Source of the DNA: Flavobacterium sp. 11
Lineage (GTDB): Bacteria > Bacteroidota > Bacteroidia > Flavobacteriales > Flavobacteriaceae
NCBI RefSeq assembly: GCF_002754315.1
Contig: NZ_PEFE01000001.1
Coordinates: forward strand, 2,356,001-2,420,000
DNA length: 64,000 nucleotides
Reading direction: 5' to 3'
Part shown: positions 52,096-61,231 of the stretch, piece by piece
Numbering within the stretch: position 1 is the first letter of the stretch
How the letters are laid out: each line of letters starts with the position of its first letter
Notes under the pieces: model-generated
What the model was told of the DNA's origin: nothing
The model's database searches: none
What the model saw: the letters and a program-made list of their open reading frames with translations, nothing else
Position numbers and translations under genes: made by a program

Positions 52096-53892
52096 ATGAA
52101 AATTCTTGGACTATATAAAAACTCACAAGTGTTTAAAATAGCTTTAGCTATTGCAATTGTTGTTGTTTGTTATATAGCCTCGATGTTTTATTCCCAAATG
52201 AAAAAGCTTGATTCAACGGTTGAATTAATTGCAAATTCAAATGAAACGCAACTCGAATTAGAAAAACTGTTATCCGTAATGAGTAATTACGAAACGAGCC
52301 TGCGAAGTTATATTATCACAAAAGATGCTGCTTATATACAAGATCGTTTTTTGAGCAGGGGTAAAATTGAAGAAAGCATTACAAAGCTTAGGTTGTTAAC
52401 TGCAAATGACACTGCCAGATATAATGATATAGACCGATTAAAAAGACTTATTGATCTTAGATTCAAAATATTCAGGAAGACCTTACTTCTTGCACAAAGT
52501 AAAAATTCGGGTCCTGTAGCGATAAATGCAATGTTATTGGAGAACAGTAATGTTACTGAAATGATGAAATCCTTTGTCACTAAAATTATATTTTCTGAAA
52601 GTGCAAAAACGGAATTTGAAAACAATAATCATCAGTTTGAATTACAAGATTCAATCATTACCGCTTTTTTATTAGTTATTCTTTCGCTAATGATATTATT
52701 ACTTTCGTTCCAAAAAATGAATGTTGATATTGATGAACTCAAAAAGGCGAATGATCAACTAAAACTGCTGAATGAGTCCTATAATTCTGCTGAAATGACA
52801 GCCAGTTTCGGGCATTGGATGACTAATTTAGAAACTAATACCTATACTTTTTCAGATAATTTATTTCGATTGATGGGAGTTGAACCTAATTCTTTTGAAC
52901 CAAATTTAGAAAATTCAATTAAATATATTCATCCGGATGATTTAGAATATGTGACTAAAGTACATACTGATTCTTTGGTTAATCATCAATCTACCTCAAC
53001 GATTTTCCGATTTTTGACTCCAAACGGTGATATAAAATATATTATGGGCGTTGGTAGTTTTACTAAAAACGGTAATGGAGATTTGATTAAAATAGGCGTT
53101 AATTATGATATTACAAGCCAGTATAATAAAACACTCGAGCTTGAAAATAATAATAAAGAACTAAAATATATAAATACGGAACTCGAGGCTTTTAACAATA
53201 TTGTAAGTCATGATTTGCAGGAGCCACTTCGCAAGATTCAAATGTTTATCTCCAGATTAGAAGGAAAGGAATCGGACTTGCTTACCTCTCAAGGGAAAGA
53301 ATATTTCTCAAAAATTCGCGTAACTGCAAATAGAATGCAGACCTTATTAATTGATTTAGTGAATTATTCCAGAACAATAAAAGGGGATAAGGTTTTTGTA
53401 AAAACGGATGTCAATAAAATTATTGAAGAAATACTTCAAGATTTATCGTCTAATATTGAAGATAAAAAAGCCATTATCACAATTGGAAATTTGCCTACAA
53501 TTAAAGCGATACCTTTTCAGGTGAAGCAGCTTTTTATAAATTTAATTTCAAATTCCCTTAAATACAGTAAAGAAGATATTGCTCCAGAAATCAGTATTGC
53601 TTCTAAAAAAATTACAGAAAAAGAAATGCTTGATTATAAAATCGCCAATAAAAAAGATTACCATAAAATTGTCATTTCTGATAACGGAATTGGTTTCAAA
53701 CAAGAGTATTCAGATAAAATATTCCTATTGTTCAAGCGATTGGAAACGGATCCTAAATATTCTGGAACTGGACTTGGTCTGGCTATTTGCAGTAGAATTG
53801 TAGATAATCACAAAGGATTTATAAAAGTAAAAGCAAAACCAAATGTAGGTGCTAAATTTTATGTTTTTATTCCAAAAGGAGATTTGCTTTAA
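52096..53892 (+). CDS. Membrane histidine kinase with CHASE3-like sensor and PAS domain
   Basis: 598 aa. TM helices near residues 13-31 and 190-208 enclose a CHASE3-like helical extracytoplasmic domain (ELEKLLSVMSNYETSLRSYIITKD). A PAS domain spans about 232-345. HisKA motif NNIVSHDLQEPLRKIQMF gives the phosphorylated His, followed by the HATPase N box (LISNSLKYSKE) and G boxes (SDNGIGF, GTGLGLAIC). The layout is like phytochrome-type kinases without a chromophore domain. Signal unknown. Confidence 0.92.
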   Translation: MKILGLYKNSQVFKIALAIAIVVVCYIASMFYSQMKKLDSTVELIANSNETQLELEKLLSVMSNYETSLRSYIITKDAAYIQDRFLSRGKIEESITKLRLLTANDTARYNDIDRLKRLIDLRFKIFRKTLLLAQSKNSGPVAINAMLLENSNVTEMMKSFVTKIIFSESAKTEFENNNHQFELQDSIITAFLLVILSLMILLLSFQKMNVDIDELKKANDQLKLLNESYNSAEMTASFGHWMTNLETNTYTFSDNLFRLMGVEPNSFEPNLENSIKYIHPDDLEYVTKVHTDSLVNHQSTSTIFRFLTPNGDIKYIMGVGSFTKNGNGDLIKIGVNYDITSQYNKTLELENNNKELKYINTELEAFNNIVSHDLQEPLRKIQMFISRLEGKESDLLTSQGKEYFSKIRVTANRMQTLLIDLVNYSRTIKGDKVFVKTDVNKIIEEILQDLSSNIEDKKAIITIGNLPTIKAIPFQVKQLFINLISNSLKYSKEDIAPEISIASKKITEKEMLDYKIANKKDYHKIVISDNGIGFKQEYSDKIFLLFKRLETDPKYSGTGLGLAICSRIVDNHKGFIKVKAKPNVGAKFYVFIPKGDLL

Positions 53893-53910
53893 TTTCAATA
53901 ATAAATCACA

Positions 53911-54408
53911 ATGTTACTAATAGCTGACGCCGCCATACACGACTTTAAAACTATCCGAGAAATTGCCTATAAATCCTGGCCAATCGCTTACGGTTCTATT
54001 TTATCGAAAGAACAAATTGATTATATGCTCGATTTGTTCTATTCAGAGAAAACCTTACTTAAAAATTTAAACGAAAAAGGACATCGTTTTCTCTTGGTAA
54101 ATGAGGGAGAAGTTTGTCTTGGTTTTGCTTCGTATGAACACAATTATTTAAACGAAAAATGCACTCGCCTTCATAAAATCTATATGTTGCCTGAGGCACA
54201 GGGAAAAGGAGCGGGTAAGTTGCTTATTGAAGCTGTAGAAAATTTTGCCAAGGAAAATCATTCGGTTGTAGTTTCATTAAATGTAAATAAATTCAATAAA
54301 GCCATTTCGTTTTATAAAAAAATAGGATTTGAAGTAGTTTCAGAAGAAGAGATTCTATTGGAGCATGGCTACAAAATGGAAGATTACAAAATGGAAAAGA
54401 AACTTTAA
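53911..54408 (+). CDS. GNAT-family N-acetyltransferase
   Basis: 165 aa. The acetyl-CoA-binding motif LHKIYMLPEAQGKGAGKLLIEAVENFA (about 90-116) is clear, with the C-terminal NKAISFYKKIGFEVVSE strand. Similar proteins acetylate amines or protein ends. The substrate is not predictable. It begins 18 bases after the kinase stop and may be co-transcribed. Confidence 0.9.
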   Translation: MLLIADAAIHDFKTIREIAYKSWPIAYGSILSKEQIDYMLDLFYSEKTLLKNLNEKGHRFLLVNEGEVCLGFASYEHNYLNEKCTRLHKIYMLPEAQGKGAGKLLIEAVENFAKENHSVVVSLNVNKFNKAISFYKKIGFEVVSEEEILLEHGYKMEDYKMEKKL

Positions 54409-54543
54409 TTATCCTATTGTCCTCATTACCCAACGCTTTTTATCTCATAATTTTACAACAATGAATTTTAACTTCAAAATGGATATTGTCGTATATTTAT
54501 AGAAAGAATTTACAACAACCTATACCGTTAAATAAGAAGCGAA

Positions 54544-55638
54544 ATGAGTTTGAAATTACGATCCCTATTTTGTTTATTAGTTCTTAGTTTATTTTCTTGT
54601 TCTAAAAAGGAAACAGATGGAATTAAGCCAACAGTAGGAGAAGTTACGGAAAGTGTTTATGCTTCCGGAGTTATAAAAGCAGATGGGCAGTACACGGTTT
54701 ATGCAACCGTAAACGGCACATTACAAAAAGTAAATGTTATCGCCGGTCAATCCATTACTAAAGGCCAATCACTATTTGAATTGGAGAGTGGTAAAGCGGA
54801 ACTTAATACGGAAAATGCTCGATTAGCGTATCAATTGAGTCTGGAAAGTAGTCGTTATATTCAAGATAAAATTGCCGAAATGGAAATGAAAGTCCAATCA
54901 AGCAGAGACAAATTGTCTTTGGACGAATCTATTTATAACCGAAATAAAAATATAATAAATCAAGGAGGAATTTCGGAAGTTGATTTTGAAAGAGTCGAAT
55001 TAGCTTATAAAAGTTCCAAGATTAATTACGAATCGGCTAAAAATCAATTGGCACAACTCAAAGCCCAATTGAAGAATGATCAAAGCAGAAATAGTATCAA
55101 CCTAAAAATCAATCAGAAATCCCAAAGTGATTTTATCGTTAAAAGCGTCTTCTCTGGAAAGCTATTTGATGTCTTGGTAAAAGAAGGAACATTAGTTACA
55201 CCACAAACCCCTTTGGCAATAATTGGTCAGGAAAATTCATTTTTGTTGGAACTGGAAGTGGACGAAAATGACATGGTTCGCGTGAGAACGGGACAAAAAG
55301 TATTGGTGACAATGGACAGTTATAAAGGACAAGTTTTTGATGCCGTCATTGATAAAATTTACCCGATAATGAACGAACGTTCCCGTACTTTTAAAATCGA
55401 AGCGCATTTTATAAAACCACCCGAGAAACTCTATCCAAATCTTACCGCCGAAGCCAATATTATCATTCAGATTAAGCAAAATACCATTACGATTCCAAAA
55501 ACATATTTAATAGAAGGCAAATATGTTTTAGTAAATAAAGACGAAAAACGCGAAATAAAAACGGGCTTAAGCGATTATCAGAAAGTGGAAATAGTATCGG
55601 GATTAACCGCGGAAGAAATGATTTATAAACCCAAATAA
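54544..55638 (+). CDS. HlyD/MacA-like periplasmic adaptor lipoprotein of an ABC exporter
   Basis: 364 aa with lipobox SLFSC (Cys19). Lipoyl/barrel-sandwich half motifs flank a coiled coil (ENARLAYQLSLESSRYIQDKIAEMEMKVQSSRDKLSLDES, about 96-180). Beta-barrel region VSGKLFDVLVKEGTLVTPQTPLAIIG and LYPNLTAEANIIIQ follow. It links an inner-membrane ABC permease to an outer-membrane channel. The stop overlaps the start of the next gene by one base (TAATG). Confidence 0.9.
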   Translation: MSLKLRSLFCLLVLSLFSCSKKETDGIKPTVGEVTESVYASGVIKADGQYTVYATVNGTLQKVNVIAGQSITKGQSLFELESGKAELNTENARLAYQLSLESSRYIQDKIAEMEMKVQSSRDKLSLDESIYNRNKNIINQGGISEVDFERVELAYKSSKINYESAKNQLAQLKAQLKNDQSRNSINLKINQKSQSDFIVKSVFSGKLFDVLVKEGTLVTPQTPLAIIGQENSFLLELEVDENDMVRVRTGQKVLVTMDSYKGQVFDAVIDKIYPIMNERSRTFKIEAHFIKPPEKLYPNLTAEANIIIQIKQNTITIPKTYLIEGKYVLVNKDEKREIKTGLSDYQKVEIVSGLTAEEMIYKPK

Positions 55639-56894
55639 TGAACTTTAAACTCATATTAAACATTGCACTACATTTGCTTCGGGCGCGATTAAAACAAACG
55701 ATTGTCGCTGCTATTGGAGTAACGTTCAGTATAGCTATGTTTATTGCTTTGGTTAGTTTTATGAATGGTTTGAATGATTTATTGGATGGCTTAATGCTAA
55801 ACAGAACTCCCCATGTGTTGCTGTACAACGAAATTAAACCTTCAGAAAATCAACCTGTCTATTTATCTAAAAAATTCCAAAAGAAGACCAATTTTGTTCG
55901 TTCGATTAAACCGAAAGATCGTGGGAAATCCATTTACAACAGTAAAACAATTTTGGATGTTTTAAAAAAAGATCCACGTGTCATTGATGTTGCTCCAAAG
56001 GTGACTTCACCGGTTTTTTTTAATTCAGGAACTATTGAAATCTCAGGGATAATTAATGGAATTGATGTTTTGCCCGAAGATAAGTTATTTAAAATCAGCG
56101 ATTATATTACAGAGGGAAAAGTAGCTGATTTGCTTCAGAATAACAGTATTATTATCGGGAAAGGCTTGTCAGATAAAATGTTGCTTACCAAAGGAGATAT
56201 CATCAAGATTACCACTTCTAAAGGGAATTTAGCTTCGCTCAAAATTGTGGGTATTTCTGAAATTGGAATTGCTGAAATCGACAATATAACGAGTTATACT
56301 TCTTTGGCTACAGCCCAAAAATTGCAAGGCGAACCTACAAATTACATCACGGATATACAGATAAATTTATATGATATGGCTTCAGCACCTGCTGTTGCAA
56401 AAGAGTTTCAGAATACTTTTAATTTGGATACGATTGATTACCAAACTGCAAATTCTCAGTTTGAAACCGGAAGTACGGTACGAAGTATTATTTCGTATTC
56501 CGTTGGAGTAGTGTTGCTGATTGTTGCCGGTTTTGGAATTTATAATATTCTGAACATGATGATTTATGAAAAAATGGACAGTATTGCAATTTTGAAAGCC
56601 ACTGGATTTTCTGGGAATGATGTGAAATGGATTTTTGTTTCGCTTTCTATAATTATTGGACTTGCCGGAGGATTGTTTGGTTTGCTGTTTGGTTACGTTT
56701 TCTCATCTATTATAGATGTTATACCGTTTGAAACGGCTTCGTTACCTACGGTAAAAACTTACCCTATTAATTACAATCCCATATATTATGGAATCGGGAT
56801 TACTTTTGCATTATTTACAACGACCATTGCCGGACTTTTCCCCGCTTTAAAAGCCAGTAAAGTAGATCCGGTAGAAATTATCAGAGGAAAATAA
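55638..56894 (+). CDS. MacB/FtsX-type ABC exporter permease
   Basis: 418 aa. One TM helix at residues 19-40, a large periplasmic MacB_PCD-like domain (about 45-285), then three TM helices ending in FPALKASKVDPVEIIRGK, the FtsX-type C-terminal motif. It forms the membrane part of the exporter with the adaptor before and the ATPase after (2-base gap). Confidence 0.9.
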   Translation: MNFKLILNIALHLLRARLKQTIVAAIGVTFSIAMFIALVSFMNGLNDLLDGLMLNRTPHVLLYNEIKPSENQPVYLSKKFQKKTNFVRSIKPKDRGKSIYNSKTILDVLKKDPRVIDVAPKVTSPVFFNSGTIEISGIINGIDVLPEDKLFKISDYITEGKVADLLQNNSIIIGKGLSDKMLLTKGDIIKITTSKGNLASLKIVGISEIGIAEIDNITSYTSLATAQKLQGEPTNYITDIQINLYDMASAPAVAKEFQNTFNLDTIDYQTANSQFETGSTVRSIISYSVGVVLLIVAGFGIYNILNMMIYEKMDSIAILKATGFSGNDVKWIFVSLSIIIGLAGGLFGLLFGYVFSSIIDVIPFETASLPTVKTYPINYNPIYYGIGITFALFTTTIAGLFPALKASKVDPVEIIRGK

Positions 56895-56896
56895 CG

Positions 56897-57577
56897 ATGG
56901 AAAACAATACTGTTTTAGAGACAATTGGACTAAGTAAATATTTTTACGACCCTGTAAAATTTCAAGTTTTAAAGGAAATTAGCATGCGTGTTAATCATGG
57001 TGAATTTGTTTCGATAGTGGGCAAATCAGGCTGTGGAAAATCGACGTTGTTGTATTTACTTTCTACGATGGATACGAATTATGACGGAGAGATATTGATA
57101 CATAACGAACTTGTTACGGGGAAAACCGATAAAGAATTAGCATTAATCAGAAATGAAAAAATAGGTTTTGTGTTTCAGTTTCATTACTTACTCGCAGAAT
57201 ATAATGTGCTGAAAAATGTGATGCTTCCGGGGATGAAATTAGCTAAATATTCGGATAAAGAATTAGAGCATCGCGCCATGGAACATTTGAAAACACTCGA
57301 TATGGAAGATCAGGCACTGAAAATGCCAAATCAATTGAGCGGTGGGCAAAAACAGCGCGTGGCAATTGCGCGTGCTTTGATAAACGATCCATTGATTATA
57401 ATGGGGGATGAGCCTACAGGGAATTTAGACAAGAAAAACAGTGACTTGGTTTTTGATATTTTTAATAAATTGACTCAGGAGAAAAATCAGACTTTGTTGG
57501 TAGTTACCCACGATACTGATTTTGCTCAAAAAACGAATAGAATTATTACTATGGAAGATGGGAAAATAATTTCGTAA
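56897..57577 (+). CDS. MacB/LolD-type ABC transporter ATP-binding protein
   Basis: 226 aa. Walker A GKSGCGKST (about 43-51), signature LSGGQKQRVAIARAL, Walker B IIMGDEPTGNLD and His switch VVTHDTD are intact. It powers the preceding permease. The three genes form a MacAB-like exporter. Substrate is unknown; it could be a peptide, lipid or antibiotic. It ends 2 bases before a convergent gene. Confidence 0.94.
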   Translation: MENNTVLETIGLSKYFYDPVKFQVLKEISMRVNHGEFVSIVGKSGCGKSTLLYLLSTMDTNYDGEILIHNELVTGKTDKELALIRNEKIGFVFQFHYLLAEYNVLKNVMLPGMKLAKYSDKELEHRAMEHLKTLDMEDQALKMPNQLSGGQKQRVAIARALINDPLIIMGDEPTGNLDKKNSDLVFDIFNKLTQEKNQTLLVVTHDTDFAQKTNRIITMEDGKIIS

Positions 57578-57579
57578 TA

Positions 57580-58149
57580 TTATTGCACTATAATTTCATG
57601 TTTGTAAAGCAATCCTTTTAATCCTTCTAAAGCAAAGACTGCTTTTTTTAACTTTGTTGTTTTTGGATCAATCGTATAGTTATAGCTTGTTTTGAAATCA
57701 GCCTTGTTAGCAATTGCTTTCGCAAATTCTGAACGATATAAATCGCAATTGTCAAAAATAACTTCGGTTAAATCAGTGCTCATAAAATCAACTGCAATAA
57801 TACTACAATTGGTAAATGAAGTCCCTTTGATCTTTAGAGTGTAAAATTTGGAGAAATCCAAAATACAATTATTAAAAGTAATTTCGAAAATTAATTTATC
57901 GCACATAGCAAAATTGACATCTTTGATTTCACATCGATTGAAAGTCACAGTTCTAAAGGCTACATAATTTATTTTGGCGTTACTGAAAGTACAATCATTG
58001 AAGATGCAATCAATGAAAGTAACCGCTACAAAAGCACATTGAGAGAAATTACAATTGGTAAACGTACAGCACTCAAATTCCTTGAAATTGACTTCTTCCT
58101 CTTGGTACGTGATATCATTATACTCAATATCTAGAAAATATTCTGCCAT
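57580..58149 (-). CDS. Pentapeptide-repeat protein
   Basis: 189 aa made of A(D/N)LxX-type five-residue repeats forming a right-handed quadrilateral helix: FTNCNFSQCAFVAVTFIDCIFNDCTFSNAKI and similar. Many repeats have Cys at one face (CTF.NC.F), unusual but seen in this group. Such folds can mimic DNA or bind partners. No known resistance protein match. Converges with the ABC ATPase gene with a 2-bp gap. Confidence 0.88.
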   Translation of the reverse strand: MAEYFLDIEYNDITYQEEEVNFKEFECCTFTNCNFSQCAFVAVTFIDCIFNDCTFSNAKINYVAFRTVTFNRCEIKDVNFAMCDKLIFEITFNNCILDFSKFYTLKIKGTSFTNCSIIAVDFMSTDLTEVIFDNCDLYRSEFAKAIANKADFKTSYNYTIDPKTTKLKKAVFALEGLKGLLYKHEIIVQ

Positions 58150-58248
58150 TTATGGGTTTTAAATTCAGCTTTTAGTGCTGTTTTTCGGAACAAAGAAACA
58201 AAATTCTGAATCGTTATATTGGATAAATTGGAGTATTATTTTTTGTAT

Positions 58249-58683
58249 TTAAACTCTTTCGTAGTCGCCTTTCCAGTGCTGAATCACTTTTTTAATTTCC
58301 TTTTTCGAAAGATTTTCATTCATCGCTTTTTGCGTAAGCTCAGGAAATTCATCGTCTGAGGCAAAACGTAACGCAAATAATTGGTCGTCATTTAATCGAT
58401 GCTCAAAATCCTCCAATCTTTTTCCTGTAATTGAAAAATAGCGGTATCGAAGTTCCAGACGCACGATTCGGTTTTGCAAAGTCAAGGCATAATGTTGGCG
58501 TAGCATGAAAGCCAGACAAAACAGAACAACGAAAATTCCACTTATAAATGACCAAATTAATGAATCTTCGGTGGTGCAACTAAAATATATGCTGAATGCT
58601 AGAAATGTCATTATTATAGGATAATAAACAAAATGATGGGGTGGGTAATACCGAATATGATTTTTATAGGATTGTGTTTCCAT
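58249..58683 (-). CDS. DUF6526 family membrane protein
   Basis: 144 aa. Two transmembrane helices at about 22-38 and 44-62 (FVYYPIIMTFLAFSIYF and LIWSFISGIFVVLFCLAFML) followed by a cytosolic basic region with LTLQNRIVRLELRYRYFSITGKRLEDFE. Conserved in Bacteroidota, function unknown. Confidence 0.83.
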   Translation of the reverse strand: METQSYKNHIRYYPPHHFVYYPIIMTFLAFSIYFSCTTEDSLIWSFISGIFVVLFCLAFMLRQHYALTLQNRIVRLELRYRYFSITGKRLEDFEHRLNDDQLFALRFASDDEFPELTQKAMNENLSKKEIKKVIQHWKGDYERV

Positions 58684-58818
58684 GATTTTATTTTAAAGTT
58701 TTTTAAAGATAGTCAAAACAGCTTATTTTGAAGGCATCAGGTTTTTTAATTATGAAAATTCCAAAATTATATATGTTTTGGCAGCGGCTAATAATAAAAA
58801 ATAAGACTTGATTTTTAC

Positions 58819-58856
58819 AAAAAAGCCCTGTCATTTTACAATGTACAGGGCTTTAT
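58819..58856 (-). terminator. Terminator after the S9 peptidase
   Basis: AAAGCCCTGT/ACAGGGCTTT arms (minus strand) around a loop, then a T run, 50 bases beyond the stop at 58906. Confidence 0.85.
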
Positions 58857-58905
58857 ATTTTTAGGATTTAAATCCTAATACTGTAATAGATACACATTAG
58901 TTGCT

Positions 58906-61065
58906 TTATTTTTTTTCAATCGATCTTTCAAAAAACTCATACGTTCGCAGCATTTGATCCATTCGTTGACGGTTGTCACCATTTCTGGTAATTTCATGAG
59001 TTGCACCGGGATGTACTACAAATTCTACTGGACGATTCAATACTTTTAAACTGCGAAACATCATTTCTGCCTGAATAAAACCGGTGCGACGGTCGTTGCC
59101 ACCATGAAAAATAATGAAAGGTGTTGTGATATTTTGAACATAGCTTATTGGTGATTCACGAGTTAGAATTTCCTTCACCTTTGGTTCCCAAGGATACCCA
59201 CCAAAATAATTTGGAACTAATCTCCATGCATTTCCTTCTCCAAAAAAGGTTGTAAGATCATAGACACCGCGTTGGGCGCAAGCCGCTTTAAAACGGTTAT
59301 CATGACTTATGATCCAAGCTGTCAGGTAACCTGCATACGAACCTCCCGTAATGAGTAACTTGGATTTGTCTGCCCAGCCTTCTTCAACGGTTTTATCTAG
59401 TGCTGTCAGTACATCACTAGCCGGACCTTTGCCCCAATCGTTGATATTACCTCTTAAAAAATCTAATCCATATCCGCCAGAACCTCTTGGATTACTATAA
59501 ACAACGCCATATCCTTTACTGCAAAAATATTGGTACTCATGCCACATACTTTCTTCGCCGGGACCCCACATTGCTGATGGACCCCCATGAATTTCTAGCA
59601 ATAATGGATATTTTTCTCCTTGCGTGTAGTTGGAGGGTTTCATGATCCAATATTCTACAGTCATTCCTAAATCGTTGATGAATGTTTTCTTTTCTGGAAA
59701 GGATAGTTTTTTATTGATAACCCAATCATTAAAATTACTTACTTTTTTTTCATTTTTTAGATTAGCATCAGCAAAATATAATTCGGAAGGATTTGATACT
59801 TGAGTTTTTGAAAATACAATCGTATTGTTTACAATGTCGAAACTTGAAATACCAGTATCAACGCTTGACAAAGCCTCTATTTTTTTTGTTAATCTGTTAA
59901 TTCTGTGCAAAACATTGCCACCGTTCATTTGAGAGGTAAAGTACAGGTATTTATCATCTTTACTCCAGATAAAATTTGTTTTATTACGATCAAAAGGGAT
60001 TGTTACAATATCTTTCTCCGTGCCGTTCAATGGCATTATTGATACTGAAGGAACACTAATAAAAGATGTGTTGCCGGACAAGAATGCGAGCCATTTCCCT
60101 GAAGACGATATTGTGGCGCCATTGTATCTTTTTCCGTTTTCCCCTAATAGCATTTTAAAATTCTCGCCATTGGTATCCATTATAAAAATCTCACCTTCTA
60201 ATGATCGGTCTTGATTTTCTTCAGTGTCTACATCTCCTGATACAATTATTTGTTTTCCGTTTGGCGTGTAGTCTGCATTGTTAAAACTATAAAATCCTTT
60301 AGTGAGCAAACGCGGTTCAGCATCTTTGGAGACATTTATTTCAAAAAAGTGATTGAAATTCATTTCTGAAGAGACATTCGATTCACTTTGGAAGTTTAAT
60401 TTATTCAAGACAATTGCTTTTTTGTCTACTGCGTTTTTATCTAAATAAGCTCTTATTTCAGATAAACTTCCGTTAGGATTCGGTTTCTCTTTGTTCGTTA
60501 GTAAATGTTCATTTTTGTCAAAACCGGGCTTTTCCATTTTCCAAGTAGGAATTGCATTCGATTTGTTTAAAATAGAATCCTGAAGTAACTCTCGTAACGG
60601 GATGCTTGATGAAAAAAGTATTCTTTTACCGTCTGGTGACCACTTTGGATTGGATGCGCCGTATTTATGTTTTGTCAATTGCATGGGTTCACCACCTTCC
60701 ATAGATAATATAAAAATTTGTGTTTTGTCCTCTACAGAACGGGTAAAAGCAATCTGTTTACCGTCTGGGCTCCATGCCGGTCTTGTCGCTCCATCTTTAT
60801 TTGTGGTCAGTTGTACAGGTACGGAATTGTTTAAAGTATTGGTAGTGAAAATCTGTGTGCGGTATTTGTAATCTAATTTATTATTTTCATCGGCTTCAAT
60901 AGAAGTCACCGTAAAAGCAGCTCGTTTTCCATCTTTTGTAAGCGTTATGTTACCAACAGTTTTAATTTTTAACATATCAGTAATGGCAACAGCTTCTGTT
61001 CCATTTTGAGCGATTGAAGATTGTAATTGTATTAAAAAAAATAGTACGATTGAAAATTTTCTCAT
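58906..61065 (-). CDS. Secreted S9-family peptidase (prolyl-oligopeptidase type)
   Basis: 719 aa with signal peptide (1-19, ends SIAQ). WD40-like beta-propeller repeats (TRPAWSPDGKQIAFTRS, SNPKWSPDGKRILFSSS) gate the active site. The catalytic domain has Ser in TGGSYAGYLTAW, Asp in HGGNDRRTG and His in HPGATHEIT. Probably cleaves peptides in the periplasm. Adjacent to another secreted peptidase on the same strand. Confidence 0.94.
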   Translation of the reverse strand: MRKFSIVLFFLIQLQSSIAQNGTEAVAITDMLKIKTVGNITLTKDGKRAAFTVTSIEADENNKLDYKYRTQIFTTNTLNNSVPVQLTTNKDGATRPAWSPDGKQIAFTRSVEDKTQIFILSMEGGEPMQLTKHKYGASNPKWSPDGKRILFSSSIPLRELLQDSILNKSNAIPTWKMEKPGFDKNEHLLTNKEKPNPNGSLSEIRAYLDKNAVDKKAIVLNKLNFQSESNVSSEMNFNHFFEINVSKDAEPRLLTKGFYSFNNADYTPNGKQIIVSGDVDTEENQDRSLEGEIFIMDTNGENFKMLLGENGKRYNGATISSSGKWLAFLSGNTSFISVPSVSIMPLNGTEKDIVTIPFDRNKTNFIWSKDDKYLYFTSQMNGGNVLHRINRLTKKIEALSSVDTGISSFDIVNNTIVFSKTQVSNPSELYFADANLKNEKKVSNFNDWVINKKLSFPEKKTFINDLGMTVEYWIMKPSNYTQGEKYPLLLEIHGGPSAMWGPGEESMWHEYQYFCSKGYGVVYSNPRGSGGYGLDFLRGNINDWGKGPASDVLTALDKTVEEGWADKSKLLITGGSYAGYLTAWIISHDNRFKAACAQRGVYDLTTFFGEGNAWRLVPNYFGGYPWEPKVKEILTRESPISYVQNITTPFIIFHGGNDRRTGFIQAEMMFRSLKVLNRPVEFVVHPGATHEITRNGDNRQRMDQMLRTYEFFERSIEKK

Positions 61066-61231
61066 AGATAGGATTTTATAAGTATTGGTTTATTTTCATT
61101 TAACCCCAATTGAGCCTAATGTGTTTTATATAATGGTTTGATAGGTTAACTATTTAGTAAAAATATAAAATAAAAATCGGTTATCTGTATAATTTCTACT
61201 CAACAGTATTTATAGGTAAATGGACAAGTTA

